Part shown: positions 17,662 to 26,412 of the stretch, piece by piece
Numbering within the stretch: position 1 is the first letter of the stretch
How the letters are laid out: every line of letters begins with the position of its first letter
Assembly: GCF_013624435.2 (NCBI RefSeq)
Contig: NZ_CP061768.1
Location: 3,996,001-4,060,000 of the forward strand
Direction of reading: 5' to 3'
Source: Nocardioides campestrisoli
GTDB taxonomy: Bacteria; Actinomycetota; Actinomycetes; Propionibacteriales; Nocardioidaceae
Length of the DNA: 64,000 bases
The notes under the pieces: generated by a model
Told to the model about the DNA's origin: nothing
What the model saw: only the letters and a program-made list of their open reading frames with translations
Databases searched by the model: none
Made by a program: the position numbers and the translations under genes

Positions 17662-17958
17662 TCACGTGTGCGAGAGCGCCTCCGGGGCGTCCGGCAGCTC
17701 GAAGCCGCCCTCGTCGACGTAGCACCAGAACCACTCCTCGCCCGGCTCGTAGGAGCGGATCACCGGGTGCTGGGTCTCGGTGTAGTGCGCGGTGGCGTGC
17801 CTGCCCGGGGAGGAGTCGCAGCAGCCGATGTGTCCGCAGTCCTGGCACATCCGCAGCTGGACCCACTGGGTGCCGTCGCGCAGGCACTCCAGGCAGCCGT
17901 CGCCCGACGGCGCGGCGGCGAAGGTGAGCTGGGTGGCGTGGACACAGGGATCGGCCAT
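17662..17958 (-). CDS. UBP-type zinc finger protein
   Basis: 98 residues that are almost entirely a ZnF-UBP domain: C5, H7 near the start, CLEC, CQDCGHIGCCD and RHATAHYTETQHPVIRS supply the Cys/His ligands. In eukaryotes the domain binds ubiquitin C-termini; in Actinobacteria the role is unknown. CACACT 7 nt before the ATG is a possible leaderless promoter. Confidence 0.88.
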   Translation of the reverse strand: MADPCVHATQLTFAAAPSGDGCLECLRDGTQWVQLRMCQDCGHIGCCDSSPGRHATAHYTETQHPVIRSYEPGEEWFWCYVDEGGFELPDAPEALSHT

Positions 17959-18009
17959 GTCTTCGAGTGTGCGCTCGCGTCGGTGGCGGTGTCGAGGGCC
18001 GGGAGCCGG

Positions 18010-18594
18010 CTACTCGAACGGCCGCCACTCCTCCGGCGGGTCCTCGCCGGTGCGGCCGTCGACCGCCTCCCGGAGCAGGTCGGCGTGCCCGGTGTGCCGG
18101 CCGTACTCCTCGACCAGGTCGAAGAGCAGGCGGCGCAGGCTCGCCGGGGTCCCGTCGGGCCCGGTGACGGCACACGGGTGGTCGAGGCCGCCCGCATCGA
18201 GCGCCTCGCCGACCCGCTGCCGCGCCCGTCGTACGGCGTCGTCGTAGCGCCGGTAGAGCTCGGCGGCAGCGTCCGAGCCGGCCGAGGTGAAGTCCCAGTC
18301 GGGGTGCTCCTCCCAGTCGGCGGAGGCCCAGGGCTCCCCCGGCGAGGTGCCGGCCAGCTTGCTGGTGAACATGTGGTCCTCGACCAGCGCGAGGTGCTTG
18401 AGCAAACCGCCCAGGGTGAGCGCCGAGGACGGGAGGGCGACGCGCAGCCCGGCCTCGTCGAGCCCGTCGGCCTTCCAGCGGAAGGTCGCGCGCAGCCGCT
18501 CCAGCGAGCCGAGCAGGTGCTCGGCCTCGGTGCCCGCGAGCGGCGGCTCCCACGGGGGCTGCGGTTCGAGCGACGGGGTCGCGGCGTCCTCCAT
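18010..18594 (-). CDS. DinB-fold (DUF664) protein
   Basis: 194 residues with the four-helix DinB/MDMPI-like arrangement: LGSLERLRATFRWKADGLDE, TLGGLLKHLALVEDHMF (family His) and DLVEEYGRHTGHADLLRE (second and third His). Members bind a metal and include mycothiol-dependent enzymes. Function here is open. TAGCGT 7 nt upstream of the ATG marks a leaderless start whose promoter overlaps that of the divergent gene at 18624. Confidence 0.82.
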   Translation of the reverse strand: MEDAATPSLEPQPPWEPPLAGTEAEHLLGSLERLRATFRWKADGLDEAGLRVALPSSALTLGGLLKHLALVEDHMFTSKLAGTSPGEPWASADWEEHPDWDFTSAGSDAAAELYRRYDDAVRRARQRVGEALDAGGLDHPCAVTGPDGTPASLRRLLFDLVEEYGRHTGHADLLREAVDGRTGEDPPEEWRPFE

Positions 18595-18601
18595 CTCCCG
18601 G

Positions 18602-18617
18602 ACGCTAGCCCTAGGCT
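18602..18617. promoter_or_regulatory. Back-to-back divergent -10 elements
   Basis: TAGCGT (18607-18602, minus) and TAGGCT (18612-18617, plus) lie 4 bp apart, each 6-7 nt from its own start codon (18594 and 18624). The two polymerases cannot bind at once, so transcription should be mutually exclusive. Confidence 0.6.
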
Positions 18618-18623
18618 CCCGTC

Positions 18624-19730
18624 ATGGGTACCCCCCAGCTGTCGCGTCGCGACGCCCGGCGGATCGCCGTCCGGGCGCAGCTGCTGAGCGCGGACCGGCC
18701 TGAGACGGTGCTCGACACGGTGCGGCACCTCGGCTTCCTGCAGGCGGACCCGACCGAGGCCGTGGCCCGCAACGCCGACCTGGTGCTCTGGTCACGGCTC
18801 GGTTCCGGCTACGACCGCCGCGAGCTGGAGGAGGCGGTCGGCACCGGGCAGCTCGTCGAGCTCGACATGCGGTTGCGGCCCGCCGAGGACGTCGCGCTCT
18901 ACCGCGCGGAGATGGCCGCCTGGCCGGGACCGGGCCCGCTCAAGGAGTGGCAGGTGCGGACCCTCGGCTGGCTCGAGGCCAACGACGCCTGCCGCCGCGA
19001 CATCCTGGAGAAGCTGTACGACGAGGGTCCGCTGCCGGCGAGCGCCCTCCCGGACACGACGGCGGTGCCGTGGGAGTCGAGCGGGTGGACCAACGACCGC
19101 AACGTGCGCAGGCTGCTCGACCTGATGGCTGCCCGCGGCGAGGTGGCGGCGGCCGGTCGGGAGGGCCGGGTCAAGCTCTGGGACCTGGCCGAGCGGGTCT
19201 ACCCCGACGTCCCGGTGGTCCCGCTGCCCGAGGCGCTGGCCGAGCGCGACCGGCGGCGGCTGCGCGGGCTCGGCATCGCCCGGGCGAAGAGCCCCAAGAT
19301 GCCCGGCGAGCCGGACCACGTCGGCGAGGCCGGCGTCCTGGCCACCGTCGACGAGGTGCCGGGCAGCTGGCGGGTGGACCCGGCGTATCTCGACGACGGG
19401 ACGACGTTCCGCGGCCGCACCGCGCTGCTCTCACCGCTGGACCGGCTCGTCTTCGACCGGCGGCGGATCGCGGAGCTGTTCGGGTTCGACTACCAGCTGG
19501 AGATGTACAAGCCGGCGGCGAAGCGGCGCTGGGGCTACTGGGCGATGCCGGTGCTGCACGGCGACCGGCTGGTCGGCAAGGTCGACGCCGTCGCCGACCG
19601 GGAGTCGGGCGTGCTGCGGGTGCACACGGTGCACGAGGACGAGCCGTTCAGCAAGGCGCTGACCGGCTCCGTCGACCGGGAGCTGCGGGATCTCGCCGGC
19701 TGGCTCGACCTGGAGCTGGAACGCGGATGA
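18624..19730 (+). CDS. YcaQ/AlkZ-like DNA glycosylase family protein, copy B
   Basis: 368 residues of the HTH_42 family, closer to YcaQ than the gene at 16508. Key motif DTVRHLGFLQADP carries the Q-x-D pair needed for base excision in YcaQ; YDRRELEEAV and the C-terminal LLSPLDRLVFDRRRIAELFGFDY and KRRWGYWAMPVL are typical. YcaQ excises crosslinked or alkylated bases. TAGGCT lies 6 nt upstream of the ATG. Confidence 0.85.
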   Translation: MGTPQLSRRDARRIAVRAQLLSADRPETVLDTVRHLGFLQADPTEAVARNADLVLWSRLGSGYDRRELEEAVGTGQLVELDMRLRPAEDVALYRAEMAAWPGPGPLKEWQVRTLGWLEANDACRRDILEKLYDEGPLPASALPDTTAVPWESSGWTNDRNVRRLLDLMAARGEVAAAGREGRVKLWDLAERVYPDVPVVPLPEALAERDRRRLRGLGIARAKSPKMPGEPDHVGEAGVLATVDEVPGSWRVDPAYLDDGTTFRGRTALLSPLDRLVFDRRRIAELFGFDYQLEMYKPAAKRRWGYWAMPVLHGDRLVGKVDAVADRESGVLRVHTVHEDEPFSKALTGSVDRELRDLAGWLDLELERG

Positions 19731-19788
19731 GGGACGTCCTTGCGCGGCGTACTCCCCTCACCCGCGTCGCAGGCCCTAGTCTCCGGCC

Positions 19789-20370
19789 ATGACCACGCAC
19801 CCGGACGCGCCGGCCGCACCCCAGACCCGGCAGCGCCCGGGGTGGCGGGTGTTCGTCCTCTCCGCGACGTTGATGGTCGCCGGGATCGTGATCGCGTTCG
19901 CCAGCTTCACCTATGCCGGGTGGTGGTGGAACGGGGGCGGCGCCGAGGTGCCGCGGGACGGGAGCAGCCACGAGGTGGCCGTCTTCGAGCCGGGGAGCGA
20001 CTACGCGCTGTGGAGCGAGCAGTGGCTGATCGACCCGGAGTGCGAGATCGTCGACGCCACCGGCAACGCGGTGGAGCTGCGGGCCGTGCCGCCCTCGGAG
20101 CGGACCACGGTCGAGATGCAGGGCGTCGGCGATCCCGAAGTCTCGTTCGTCTTCACCGCCCCGGAGACCGACACGATGACCGTCACCTGTGCCGCGATCG
20201 AGTCCAACCCGGTCGTGGCCGTCGAGGTGGGCCCGGCCCCGATCGGCCTCTACGTCGCCCTGATGAACTGGGGTCCGGGCTTGCTGGGCGTGGGTCTGTG
20301 GCTGGCGGGCGTGGCGGTGCTCATCTACGGCGCCTGGCACCACGTGCCGACGCGGCGGCAGGACGCCTGA
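19789..20370 (+). CDS. Two-helix membrane protein, unknown
   Basis: 193 residues. A membrane helix near 20-42 and another near 152-178 flank an extracytoplasmic beta-rich domain of about 105 residues containing two Cys (DPECEIVD, VTCAAIE) that could pair. Such two-helix proteins are common in Nocardioides but unnamed. TAGTCT 6 nt before the ATG indicates a leaderless mRNA. It may be read through into the frnE-like gene 53 bp downstream. Confidence 0.7.
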   Translation: MTTHPDAPAAPQTRQRPGWRVFVLSATLMVAGIVIAFASFTYAGWWWNGGGAEVPRDGSSHEVAVFEPGSDYALWSEQWLIDPECEIVDATGNAVELRAVPPSERTTVEMQGVGDPEVSFVFTAPETDTMTVTCAAIESNPVVAVEVGPAPIGLYVALMNWGPGLLGVGLWLAGVAVLIYGAWHHVPTRRQDA

Positions 20371-20423
20371 CGCCTCGGCCCGTCTCCGGGGAACACCCGA
20401 CCGGCTCGCGAGGTTGTCCTCGC

Positions 20424-21131
20424 ATGCGGATCGAGATCTGGAGCGACGTCGTCTGTCCTTGGTGCTACATCGGCAAGCGGCGGATGGAGACCGCGCTGGC
20501 CGACTTCGGCCACGCCGACGAGGTCGAGGTCGTGTGGCGCTCCTTCCAGCTGGACCCCACCGCCCCGCGTACCGGCGGTGAGCGCTCGGCCGAGATGCTC
20601 GCCGTCAAGTACGGCATGAGCCCCGAGCAGGTGCAGCAGGCGCAGGCACAGATCACCGAGACGGCCGCCGCCGAGGGGCTGGAGTACCGCCTCGACGAGA
20701 CCCGGCACGTCAACACGGTCGACGCGCACCGGGTCATCCACCTGGCGCTCGCCGAGGGCGGCCCCGAGCTGCAGGGACGGGTGAAGGAGGCGCTCCTGAA
20801 GGCGTACTTCACCGAGGCCCGCAACGTCGCCGACCCCGCCGTGCTGCGTGAGGTGGCAGTGGACGCCGGGCTCGATGCCGACCGGGTCGACGCGGTGCTC
20901 GCCTCCGACGAGTTCACCGCCGAGGTCTCGGCGGACATCGAGCAGGCGCGCCGCTACGGCGCCACCGGCGTCCCCTTCTTCGTGATCGACCAGAAGTACG
21001 GCGTCTCCGGCGCCCAGCCCGCCGCCGCGCTCGCGGAGGTTCTCACCAAGGCGTGGGAGGAGTCGCGGCCGAGCCTGAGCATGGTGGACGGCGGAGGCGA
21101 CGTGTGTGGGCCGGAGGGTTGTACGCCGTAG
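20424..21131 (+). CDS. DsbA-family (FrnE-like) thiol oxidoreductase
   Basis: 235 residues. The thioredoxin-fold active site CPWC is at 11-14 (SDVVCPWCYIGKRR) and the cis-Pro loop is GATGVPFFVID. The helical insert in the middle and absence of a signal peptide match cytoplasmic FrnE, a 2-hydroxychromene-2-carboxylate isomerase/DsbA relative linked to oxidative stress. The C-terminus has an extra Cys pair (VCGPEGC). Confidence 0.9.
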   Translation: MRIEIWSDVVCPWCYIGKRRMETALADFGHADEVEVVWRSFQLDPTAPRTGGERSAEMLAVKYGMSPEQVQQAQAQITETAAAEGLEYRLDETRHVNTVDAHRVIHLALAEGGPELQGRVKEALLKAYFTEARNVADPAVLREVAVDAGLDADRVDAVLASDEFTAEVSADIEQARRYGATGVPFFVIDQKYGVSGAQPAAALAEVLTKAWEESRPSLSMVDGGGDVCGPEGCTP

Positions 21132-21461
21132 TTGGGGCGAGCCTCGGGGCGCGTGAGGCCACAGTCGGGTCTTCCACGAGGACGGCACAGGGCTGCGTCA
21201 CTTCGCCGCGAGCCGGACGCCCGGACCTGTAGCCCGCCCGGATCTGCCGCGACCGTTGAGCCTCTGCACGTCTGGCGTGCAGCACGTTCGATGGACTGGG
21301 GGCGTACGGCGCCCAGACGAGGGTAGGTACGGGCCGACGGCGCCGGACGCCGAGCTCGTCGCGCGCGCAACAGATGTTTCTAGACGCGGCTGCCTACGCG
21401 GCACACGCTGATGGGTGCGTTGGTCCGCGGGCAGGCCTCATGTTTCTGTCAGCATTCCGAC
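21132..21461. other. 330-bp stretch without a gene
   Basis: No open frame here has plausible coding character. It marks the change from the GC-rich backbone to the lower-GC islet. I see no tRNA, att-like direct repeat or strong terminator, although the inverted CTGCACGTCTGGCGTGCAG (21263-21281) could fold into a short hairpin. Confidence 0.5.
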
Positions 21462-21971
21462 GTGAACCTGACACAGATCAGTGCGGCTTTCGAGGACGCA
21501 GGCACTCCGCTCATCCGCACTGACTTTGCCAGCGACTCCGCATGGTCCGTCGTTGTCGAACAGGTCACCAAGCCGGTCGACTTCGATGACCCCGACAACA
21601 CTGACCCAGGCGACGACGGATACGTGCCCTACGTCGTCATCGTCGACGACCCAGAGTTCACAGGTGTTGACGGCCCTGCGCTAGCAGAAGCACTCCCCAC
21701 CATCGAATCGGGCGGGTACGTACTCCTCGCCGACGCGCGATGCATGGAGGAGGCTACCGCCGGCGGCGAGCTCACGCTCGCGTACGTCGACCTCTCGGTC
21801 TCGGATCCGGAAGACGCCGAACTATTCAACTCCTTCATGGGCCGCACGTTCCGGTGCGCGGTCGCTGAGATCGCCTCGATAGAGGCCAATCTCTCGATCG
21901 CCAACATGGACTTTCACGAGTTTGCTGACAACGCTTATCCAGACGGCGTCTTCCGGGGCTTCGCCGACTAG
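21462..21971 (+). CDS. DUF6924-like protein
   Basis: 169 residues, acidic. The opening ISAAFEDAGTPLIRTDFASDSAWSVVVEQV and the central YVVIVDDPEFTGVDGPAL match what I recall of DUF6924, a small soluble family of unknown role frequent in actinobacterial accessory DNA. The GTG at 21462 is chosen to start just before the conserved part. Codon use is clearly less GC-rich than in neighbouring genes, suggesting recent acquisition. Confidence 0.7.
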   Translation: MNLTQISAAFEDAGTPLIRTDFASDSAWSVVVEQVTKPVDFDDPDNTDPGDDGYVPYVVIVDDPEFTGVDGPALAEALPTIESGGYVLLADARCMEEATAGGELTLAYVDLSVSDPEDAELFNSFMGRTFRCAVAEIASIEANLSIANMDFHEFADNAYPDGVFRGFAD

Positions 21972-22057
21972 CGTCCGCGCGTCCCGTCGTCGGACCTGCC
22001 CATTCGCCCGCGTTGGACGCACGCCGCCTGTCGGTTTCCGCGATTAGGCTGCCGAGC

Positions 22058-22393
22058 GTGACGGACCCGGACTTCGATGCTCGTCTGACGCGGCTCATGA
22101 GTAACTTGGATGAGACCCTGAACCTGCTGCTTAACCACGGTGAAAATCACTGGTTCAAGTGGGCTACTTCGTGCCGGGCTGCGTTGCATAACAACGACGC
22201 TGCCGCTTTCGATCGTGTGCTTGGTGCGTTCGGCGGCATGGGGACTTTCAACGACCTCTGGATCCTGAGCGTCAACGGTCACGCCGTCGAACCGGACCAG
22301 GAAGCGACGGTCAATGACCGGCTGACCGAGCTGCGCTCATTGATCTGGGATGACGCGATGGCCTTGAGGCACGAGCTACGAGCGTCGTCGTAG
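22058..22393 (+). CDS. Small protein resembling DUF6966
   Basis: 111 residues, mostly helical, with LLLNHGENHWFKW and a GAFGGMGTFNDLWI loop that I associate, with moderate certainty, with DUF6966. TAGGCT 7 nt before the GTG at 22058 supports a leaderless start. It follows the DUF6924-like gene by 86 bp with its own promoter. Lower GC than the backbone. Confidence 0.62.
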   Translation: MTDPDFDARLTRLMSNLDETLNLLLNHGENHWFKWATSCRAALHNNDAAAFDRVLGAFGGMGTFNDLWILSVNGHAVEPDQEATVNDRLTELRSLIWDDAMALRHELRASS

Positions 22394-22509
22394 GCCCGCT
22401 ACGAACGTCCGTTTGCGACCCGCCAGGGTCGAGCGGCGCTGCGTCATTCCCCCGCGAGTCGGGCCCACGGGTCTGCCGGTGTGCGCCTGATCCGATTTAC
22501 TCTCGCGGC

Positions 22510-22773
22510 ATGGACGAGCACGCCAGGCGGGTCTACGCACCACTTCTTGACGCATGGGACGACTTCGAGCAGGGACGGGCGACCCTGTTGGACCTGTCTC
22601 GGTTAACCGAGCAAGCGTCGGAGGCATTGGACAACGCAAGCGCTCCATTGCCTCAAGAACTCCGCGAAGCCGCCGCAGACCTGGAGTACGCGCATTACGC
22701 CAACGAGCGAGAAGAGCATCTGTCGGCTGGCAGGCGCATCCTCGGCCCGCTATTGATACAACTGGAATCCTGA
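22510..22773 (+). CDS. Small helical protein, unknown
   Basis: 87 residues, acidic and predicted all-helical (WDDFEQGRATLLDLSRLTEQ, ELREAAADLEYAHYANEREE). No family recognised; size and helical content resemble immunity proteins but nothing proves it. TACTCT 6 nt upstream of the ATG supports the start. Third of three separately promoted small genes in the low-GC islet. Confidence 0.6.
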   Translation: MDEHARRVYAPLLDAWDDFEQGRATLLDLSRLTEQASEALDNASAPLPQELREAAADLEYAHYANEREEHLSAGRRILGPLLIQLES

Positions 22774-23049
22774 CCCAAAACGACCGCACCTGCCGCGACG
22801 AGTGCGTCCTCCCCCCGCTAAGGGGAGCCCGTGCCCAGCCGCTCGCGCCGGTGACTGTCTGCGCACCCACAGGACGCGCTGCACGTATTCACTCGAAGGC
22901 TCGTATGCCGACGCGACAAGCCGACTCTCGGGAGATCCTGGGGAAGGTGGAAGCGACACGGTGGAACTCACCCCAACCTGAGCAGGAGGGTGCAACGTTC
23001 CTTAGGTGACAGGTCCCAGGGGAAGTCCCGACCGAGGCGGGAGCGGCGA
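22774..23049. other. 276-bp upstream region of the sigma gene
   Basis: No gene seen. GGAAC at 22963-22967 looks like an ECF -35 element, but I find no matching -10 at the usual 16-17 bp distance, so autoregulation by the sigma factor is not supported here. Confidence 0.4.
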
Positions 23050-23547
23050 GTGGATGACCAGGAGTTCACCGAGTGGGCGGTCGGGTGCCAGCGCTCCCTG
23101 CTGCGTTCGGCCTACCTGCTGACCGGAGACCTGCACCGCGCCCAGGACCTGGTCCAGGAGGCGCTGGTCAAGGTCGCGCTGCGCTGGCCCAAGCTCCGCG
23201 ACGGCAACCCGACGGCGTACGCGCGCAGGATCGTCGTGCACGACAACGTCAGCTGGTGGCGCCGGCGCCGGGAGACCGCCGGCGCGGCGCTTGATGACTC
23301 GGTGCCCGAGGAGATCAGCAGCGACCCCGTCACCGCGCTGGTCATCCGCCGGGCACTGATGCGGCTCACCCCGGCCCAGCGGGCGGTGCTGGTGTTGCGG
23401 CACCTCGACGACCTGTCCGAGCGCGAGACGGCCGCGATCCTGGGAGTCAGCATCGGCACCGTCAAGAGCCAGAACGCCGCAGCCCTCGCCCGACTGCGCA
23501 CCGGTGCGCCGGAGCTGCTCGACCTGACCGGAGGACCCCATGAGTGA
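23050..23547 (+). CDS. SigE-family RNA polymerase sigma factor
   Basis: 165 residues of the small SigE70 actinobacterial sigma group. Region 2 is FTEWAVGCQRSLLRSAYLLTGDLHRAQDLVQEALVKVALRW (seen as AYLLTGDLHRAQDLVQ) and region 4 is LTPAQRAVLVLRHLDDLSERE with the HTH AAILGVSIGTVKSQ. The GTG at 23050 places region 2 at the usual distance. The ATG of the next gene lies inside its 3' end (8-nt overlap), so both are translated together. Confidence 0.88.
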   Translation: MDDQEFTEWAVGCQRSLLRSAYLLTGDLHRAQDLVQEALVKVALRWPKLRDGNPTAYARRIVVHDNVSWWRRRRETAGAALDDSVPEEISSDPVTALVIRRALMRLTPAQRAVLVLRHLDDLSERETAAILGVSIGTVKSQNAAALARLRTGAPELLDLTGGPHE

Positions 23548-24769
23548 GCTTCGCGACCTGCTGGCCCGCGCCACCGATCGGATCGAGAGCCCCCGGCTCG
23601 AACAGGCGGCAATGCAAAACGCGAGGCGTCGCCGTACCCGCCGTCGGGGGGCGGCCGCCGCGGTCGTCACCTCGGCCCTAGTGGTCACGACGCTCGTCGG
23701 CCTCCAGGTCGCCGACCGCGGGGACGGGCTCGGGCCTGTTGCACCGGCGGGGCCGACCCCGACGAGTGTGCCCTCGCCCTCGGCCTCCGCGTCGGCGTCC
23801 GGCTCCGCGGAGAAGGTGTGGCCGCAGTGGGACCCGCGCGACGTCGACCAGCTGCCCGCGGCTCCGGACCGGATCGCTCCCGCGCTCCCAGACGTGATCG
23901 ACCCGCCCACCTCCTCCCCGCTGCTGAGTGACGACCCGGTCGGCGTGGGGGTTCTGGCGGTCGAGCAGGGCGGCCTGGCCCAGGTGCTCGGCACGGACGG
24001 CGACTGGCGCACGGTGCCGATCGACGGGAGGTTCCCGGTGGTCTCCCTCAGCCCCGAGGGCACCCGGCTCGCGGTCCACTACGGCTACGACAACCGGGTC
24101 GGGGTGTACGACTACCGCGTGACGGTGCACGACCTGGCCACCGGCGGCAGCCGGACGTTGGAAGCGCCCCCAGGACTCGAGCCCTGGGACTACGCCGGGT
24201 GGACGTTCCTCGACGAGGAGATGATGCTGTTCAGCAGCGGCCCGCAGAGCTACGCCGTGGCGATCGGCTCAGGCGAGGCGGAGGAGATGTCCCTCCCCGC
24301 CGGGATGTCCATGACGCTGGATCCAGCCGGCGATTGGCTTTCCAGCGCCGACTTCACGGAGCCCAACGTGCTCACCGACTACGCCGGCGGCACTCCACGT
24401 GAGGTGAGCATGGACCGGACCGGCCGCCTCCTGCGGATCCAGGCCGACGAGGACACCGTGGTGGGCACGACGTACGACGACCAGCCGTTCTCGGTGGTGG
24501 TCGCCGACCGCCAGACGCTGACCCCGCAGTTCCGACTCCCGGTGCTCGACTACGACGCCAACTACAGCAACTGGGGACTGGGCGCCGTCGCGATCGCAGA
24601 CGACGGGACGGTCCTGCTCCGCGTCGCGGCGATCGGACGCCGGGTCGACGGCTTCCGGCTGGTGGCGTGGGACCCCGCCGAGGGCGGGTTGTCGATCGTT
24701 GCCGCCACAGCCCTGCCGGTGGCGGCGTCGGTGGTGTTTGCCCAAGCCGCTCTGCGCGCCATCGCTTAG
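23540..24769 (+). CDS. Membrane-anchored beta-propeller-like protein, sigma partner
   Basis: 409 residues. A short cytosolic N-terminus (SELRDLLARATDRIESPRLEQAAM then a run of Arg) precedes a membrane helix near 35-55, a Pro/Ser linker and an extracytoplasmic domain built of TolB-like beta-propeller blades (PVVSLSPEGTRLAVHYG). The layout is that of a transmembrane partner of a sigma factor, with the N-terminus free to contact it. The 8-nt overlap with the sigma gene supports this. A distant relative starts at 37083 on the other strand. Confidence 0.72.
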   Translation: MSELRDLLARATDRIESPRLEQAAMQNARRRRTRRRGAAAAVVTSALVVTTLVGLQVADRGDGLGPVAPAGPTPTSVPSPSASASASGSAEKVWPQWDPRDVDQLPAAPDRIAPALPDVIDPPTSSPLLSDDPVGVGVLAVEQGGLAQVLGTDGDWRTVPIDGRFPVVSLSPEGTRLAVHYGYDNRVGVYDYRVTVHDLATGGSRTLEAPPGLEPWDYAGWTFLDEEMMLFSSGPQSYAVAIGSGEAEEMSLPAGMSMTLDPAGDWLSSADFTEPNVLTDYAGGTPREVSMDRTGRLLRIQADEDTVVGTTYDDQPFSVVVADRQTLTPQFRLPVLDYDANYSNWGLGAVAIADDGTVLLRVAAIGRRVDGFRLVAWDPAEGGLSIVAATALPVAASVVFAQAALRAIA

Positions 24770-24844
24770 GCATGAGGACGGCCCCCGGAGTCCGAAGAGC
24801 GCGGCGCGGACGACTTCCGACGCGGCACTGCCACACTCCCTCCC

Positions 24845-25213
24845 GTGAGTCTCGCAGCCGCCGTCCTCGCCACCTTCGTCCTCGCGGCCATCTCCGTCGT
24901 GCAGATCGCCGCCGCGACCGGACGACCCGTGGGCCGCTTCGTGTGGGGCGGGCAGCATGAGGTGCTCCCTCGCGGGCTGCGTATCGGCAGCGCCCTCTCG
25001 GTCGTGCTGTACGCCGCGATGGCAGCCGCGCTCATCTCTCGAGCCGCCGGTCGGGAAGGGGCACTGGTCGCCGTGGTCTGGGTGCTCGTCGGCTGCTTCA
25101 CCCTGGGGATCGCCATGAACGCGGCGTCCCGGAGCCGATCGGAACGCGCCGTGATGACGCCCGCGTGCGCCATGCTGGCCGGGTGCTCGTTGCTGGTGGC
25201 GCTCAGCGCATGA
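24845..25213 (+). CDS. Small four-helix membrane protein
   Basis: 122 residues with four membrane helices and little else, including a conserved-looking FVWGGQHEVLPRGLRIGS loop between helices 1 and 2. Proteins with this GGxHxVLPxxLR loop are widespread but uncharacterised. GTG start with CACACT 7 nt upstream. Its end overlaps an ATGA possible start of the next gene. Confidence 0.75.
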   Translation: MSLAAAVLATFVLAAISVVQIAAATGRPVGRFVWGGQHEVLPRGLRIGSALSVVLYAAMAAALISRAAGREGALVAVVWVLVGCFTLGIAMNAASRSRSERAVMTPACAMLAGCSLLVALSA

Positions 25214-25230
25214 GGGAGGAGGGCGGGGCG

Positions 25231-26370
25231 ATGCGAACTGCGTTCGTCTGCACTCTGGTGGCGCTCCTCGCGGCCTGCAGCACGCCTGCCAGCGACACCG
25301 AGCGACTCCCGAGGCCTCCCTCCACCGCTGACGCTGCGGGGGAAGCGCCGGCGCCATCCGAGCCATCCACGAGTGCTGCACCCGCGCCGAGGACACAGCC
25401 GCCGCCGCGTGACTGGAGCCGCGTCCCCTGGACCGGCGGCCGCCGCCGGGTAGCCCCTGACGCCGCCACGCAGGCGCCCAGCGTCCTGACGGACCCCGCG
25501 CGCGCTCAGCTGGTCTACCACCCCACTGAACGGCTCGACGATCCCGACGGATGGGCAGGCGAGCGCCTCTTCTTCCTCGGCGTGGACGACCGCTGGCGCA
25601 CTCTGGACATGGGCGACTTGGGTCTTCCCGAGGACTCGTGGCAGGGCCCGGACACCTACGGATCCGGTGCCCTGTCGCGGGACGGACGCCTCTGGGCAGC
25701 GCACACCCGCGGAGGTGCTGTCCTGCTCGACCTGACGAGCGGCGCGGTCCGGCGCGTGCCGTTCCCGGCAGGTCGCTCCGACGTGAGATACGTGGACTGG
25801 ATACCGGGCCAGGACGTCGTCTCTGCGTACGCCGCGGCGGCACAGTCGTCCAAGTACTCCACCTTCCACTTCGGCAGAGAAGGCCGCGTGACCCCCGTCA
25901 GGTACCCGGCGTGGCGTACCCGGTTCGACGTCGACGGCACGCCGGTCGAGATCAGGGGAGCCTCGCGTCAGCGACTCCGGGTGAAGCGCTGGGCCGACGA
26001 CGCTGTCACGTCGTCGACCCTCACTCCCGGCGTAGAGGTCCCTCGCCAGATCCGCCGCCGCGCGTTCGGCGTGTTCCACACCAAGTACGTCGCGCTCCTC
26101 GCCGCCCGCCGCTCGTGGCCGAGTCGGCAGCCCGCGCAGGTCTGGGTGCTCGACAAGGGCACCGGTGCGATGGCCGCCCGGCTGCAGGTCCCGGCAACCA
26201 CCAGCATCGTGGGGTGGACTGACGACCGGCTGCGGCTGCTCATCGCGAACCGTCGCCTGGTCGACTGGGAGCCGCGCACCGGCCGCCTCAGACGAGTGCT
26301 GGATCTGCCCGGCCCGTACCCGGCCCACGGGGAGTGGGCAGGCACGACTGTCTCGCTCCCGTCCCCATGA
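25231..26370 (+). CDS. Lipoprotein with beta-propeller-like domain
   Basis: 379 residues. Lipobox LLAAC puts the lipid on Cys14, followed by a Pro/Ser/Ala linker and a domain of repeated short beta blades, alike in layout to the sigma partner at 23540. The ATG at 25231 is preferred over the one at 25210 because it has GGGAGGAGG upstream and starts a compact signal peptide. It probably works with the sigma/propeller system at the membrane. Confidence 0.72.
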   Translation: MRTAFVCTLVALLAACSTPASDTERLPRPPSTADAAGEAPAPSEPSTSAAPAPRTQPPPRDWSRVPWTGGRRRVAPDAATQAPSVLTDPARAQLVYHPTERLDDPDGWAGERLFFLGVDDRWRTLDMGDLGLPEDSWQGPDTYGSGALSRDGRLWAAHTRGGAVLLDLTSGAVRRVPFPAGRSDVRYVDWIPGQDVVSAYAAAAQSSKYSTFHFGREGRVTPVRYPAWRTRFDVDGTPVEIRGASRQRLRVKRWADDAVTSSTLTPGVEVPRQIRRRAFGVFHTKYVALLAARRSWPSRQPAQVWVLDKGTGAMAARLQVPATTSIVGWTDDRLRLLIANRRLVDWEPRTGRLRRVLDLPGPYPAHGEWAGTTVSLPSP

Positions 26371-26412
26371 GGTTGAGGACGCCTCTGCGCGGCGAGCGTC
26401 AGAACGCCGTCG

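Noticed and set aside
22963..23000. ECF-type autoregulatory promoter before the SigE gene
   Set aside because: GGAAC is present but the nearest CGTT lies 28 bp on, outside the 16-17 bp spacing.
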